NCBI GenBank assembly: GCA_008704415.1 | Contig: VXIS01000589.1 | Span: forward strand, 1-14,070 | Reading direction: 5' to 3' | DNA: 14,070 nt | Source of the DNA: Sphaerosporella brunnea | Taxonomy: Eukaryota > Ascomycota > Pezizomycetes > Pezizales > Pyronemataceae | Part shown: positions 13,553-14,070 of the stretch, piece after piece | Layout of the letters: each line of letters opens with the position of its first letter | Position numbering within the stretch: the stretch's first letter is position 1 | Translations under genes and position numbers: made by a program | Notes under the pieces: model-generated | Told to the model about the DNA's origin: nothing | Databases searched by the model: none | What the model saw: the letters and a program-made list of their open reading frames with translations, nothing else

Positions 13553-14070
13553 TTACTCACGTAAATCAAAAACGGAAGAAGCAATAGATGACATAGGAGA
13601 AGAACAGAAAGAATCATCAGAAGGAAAGAAAAAATCGGGAGGAAGAGTGACTGCGGTGGAGGTGTAGTCCTGGGTCCTCTTCGAAAGGAATTCCTGGATG
13701 GAATCAGCGCCAGTGTTGCGTACATTCTCATCAGGTTCCCAAGAGTTGTTTTCAGGTCCATAATTCTCCCAAGAGATATACCAGTAATCGATACCGTTAA
13801 TCTTCTTGTGGTCGAGAATCTCCTTGATGTTGTAGAGAGTGTGGTCGTCTTCTTCTTCGTCATCGTAGCTGGAGGGAGGAGGCGGAATTGTCTTGTCTGA
13901 AATTCGCTGGAAGAGCTTGAGTTTGTCCTGGGCGAAGATGGGATAAACACGCTTGTTCTTGGGGAGTTCAAGTGTGCAGTTGCCTGTATCCTCATCGACT
14001 TTTGTGATCCTGTAGGGCCCTTCCCAAACTTCCATAAGCTTCCTAACCTTGCCCTTCCCTCGAGAACGTC
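13553..14070 (-). CDS. Ty3/gypsy pol C terminus with chromodomain, partial
   Basis: The open minus frame enters from beyond the right edge and stops at TAA 13553-13555. It starts with RSRGKGKVRKLMEVWEGPYR, the GPY/F module after the integrase core. An acidic linker with a Pro run follows, then a chromodomain (LYNIKEILDHKKINGIDYWY, then ISWENYGPENNSWEP and an IQEFL end). Counting from the Met in LMEVW, the aromatic cage positions Tyr68, Trp89 and Tyr92 are present, so binding of methylated histone tails is plausible. In this family the chromodomain steers integration to heterochromatin. A Ser-rich tail ends the protein. No stop or frameshift is seen in the visible part, and the polypurine tract and LTR follow directly, so the copy may be young. 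Confidence 0.9.
   Translation of the reverse strand, partial: RSRGKGKVRKLMEVWEGPYRITKVDEDTGNCTLELPKNKRVYPIFAQDKLKLFQRISDKTIPPPPSSYDDEEEDDHTLYNIKEILDHKKINGIDYWYISWENYGPENNSWEPDENVRNTGADSIQEFLSKRTQDYTSTAVTLPPDFFFPSDDSFCSSPMSSIASSVFDLRE

Noticed and set aside
1..14070. A coordinated gene cluster or defence-like system
   Set aside because: Only two apparently intact genes are present, far apart and on opposite strands, with no functional link visible; everything else is transposon debris.

Overview
The window looks like a repeat-rich, gene-poor stretch of a filamentous fungal nuclear genome. The evidence is a short (54 nt) spliceosomal intron with a CTAAT branch site, an F-box/ankyrin protein, and remnants of Tad1-like LINE, hAT, Ty1/copia and chromodomain Ty3/gypsy elements at moderate GC. 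The mix would suit Pezizomycotina, perhaps a Pezizomycete, but that placement is only an inference. No bacterial features, rRNA, tRNA or CRISPR array were seen.

Layout. At 1-238 there is a probable copia-type LTR end on the minus strand that runs off the left edge. At 541-1382 a purine-rich minisatellite sits between two diverged direct copies of a ~120 bp sequence. At 1556-2486 a 55 bp inverted-repeat pair encloses about 0.8 kb of unassigned DNA. At 2507-2945 a small TIR element with apparent TA target duplication abuts a hAT transposase dimerization-domain remnant (2946-3184). At 3300-4180 a broken LINE tail (end of the RT region, then RNase H) follows. At 5082-6611 lies the first apparently intact gene, encoding an F-box plus ankyrin-repeat protein. 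At 6899-7087 there are 37 bp tandem repeats, a hairpin and a T27A8 tract. At 7125-8369 (minus) is the C-terminal half of a retroviral-type integrase polyprotein with a cysteine-rich tail. At 8885-11203 (minus) is an eroded copia element: LTR, gag zinc knuckle, protease, pre-integrase and integrase remnants. Its LTR is split by a 585 bp TIR element. At 11310-12815 (minus) is the second apparently intact gene, a two-exon gene for a 483 aa protein with a double-stranded-beta-helix (2OG-Fe oxygenase-like) pattern. At 13014-14070 (minus) is the 3' end of a chromodomain Ty3/gypsy element: pol C terminus, polypurine tract and LTR.

The two intact genes are separate single-gene units with no sign of acting together. 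The rest is a record of nested insertions. The Ty3/gypsy LTR lies about 200 bp upstream of the 483 aa gene in the same orientation and could influence its transcription. I found no convincing new multi-gene system. The strongest leads are the 483 aa protein with its short first exon, the 33/42-44 residue higher-order ankyrin architecture, and the hairpin-forming 24 bp tandem repeat inside the copia remnant.
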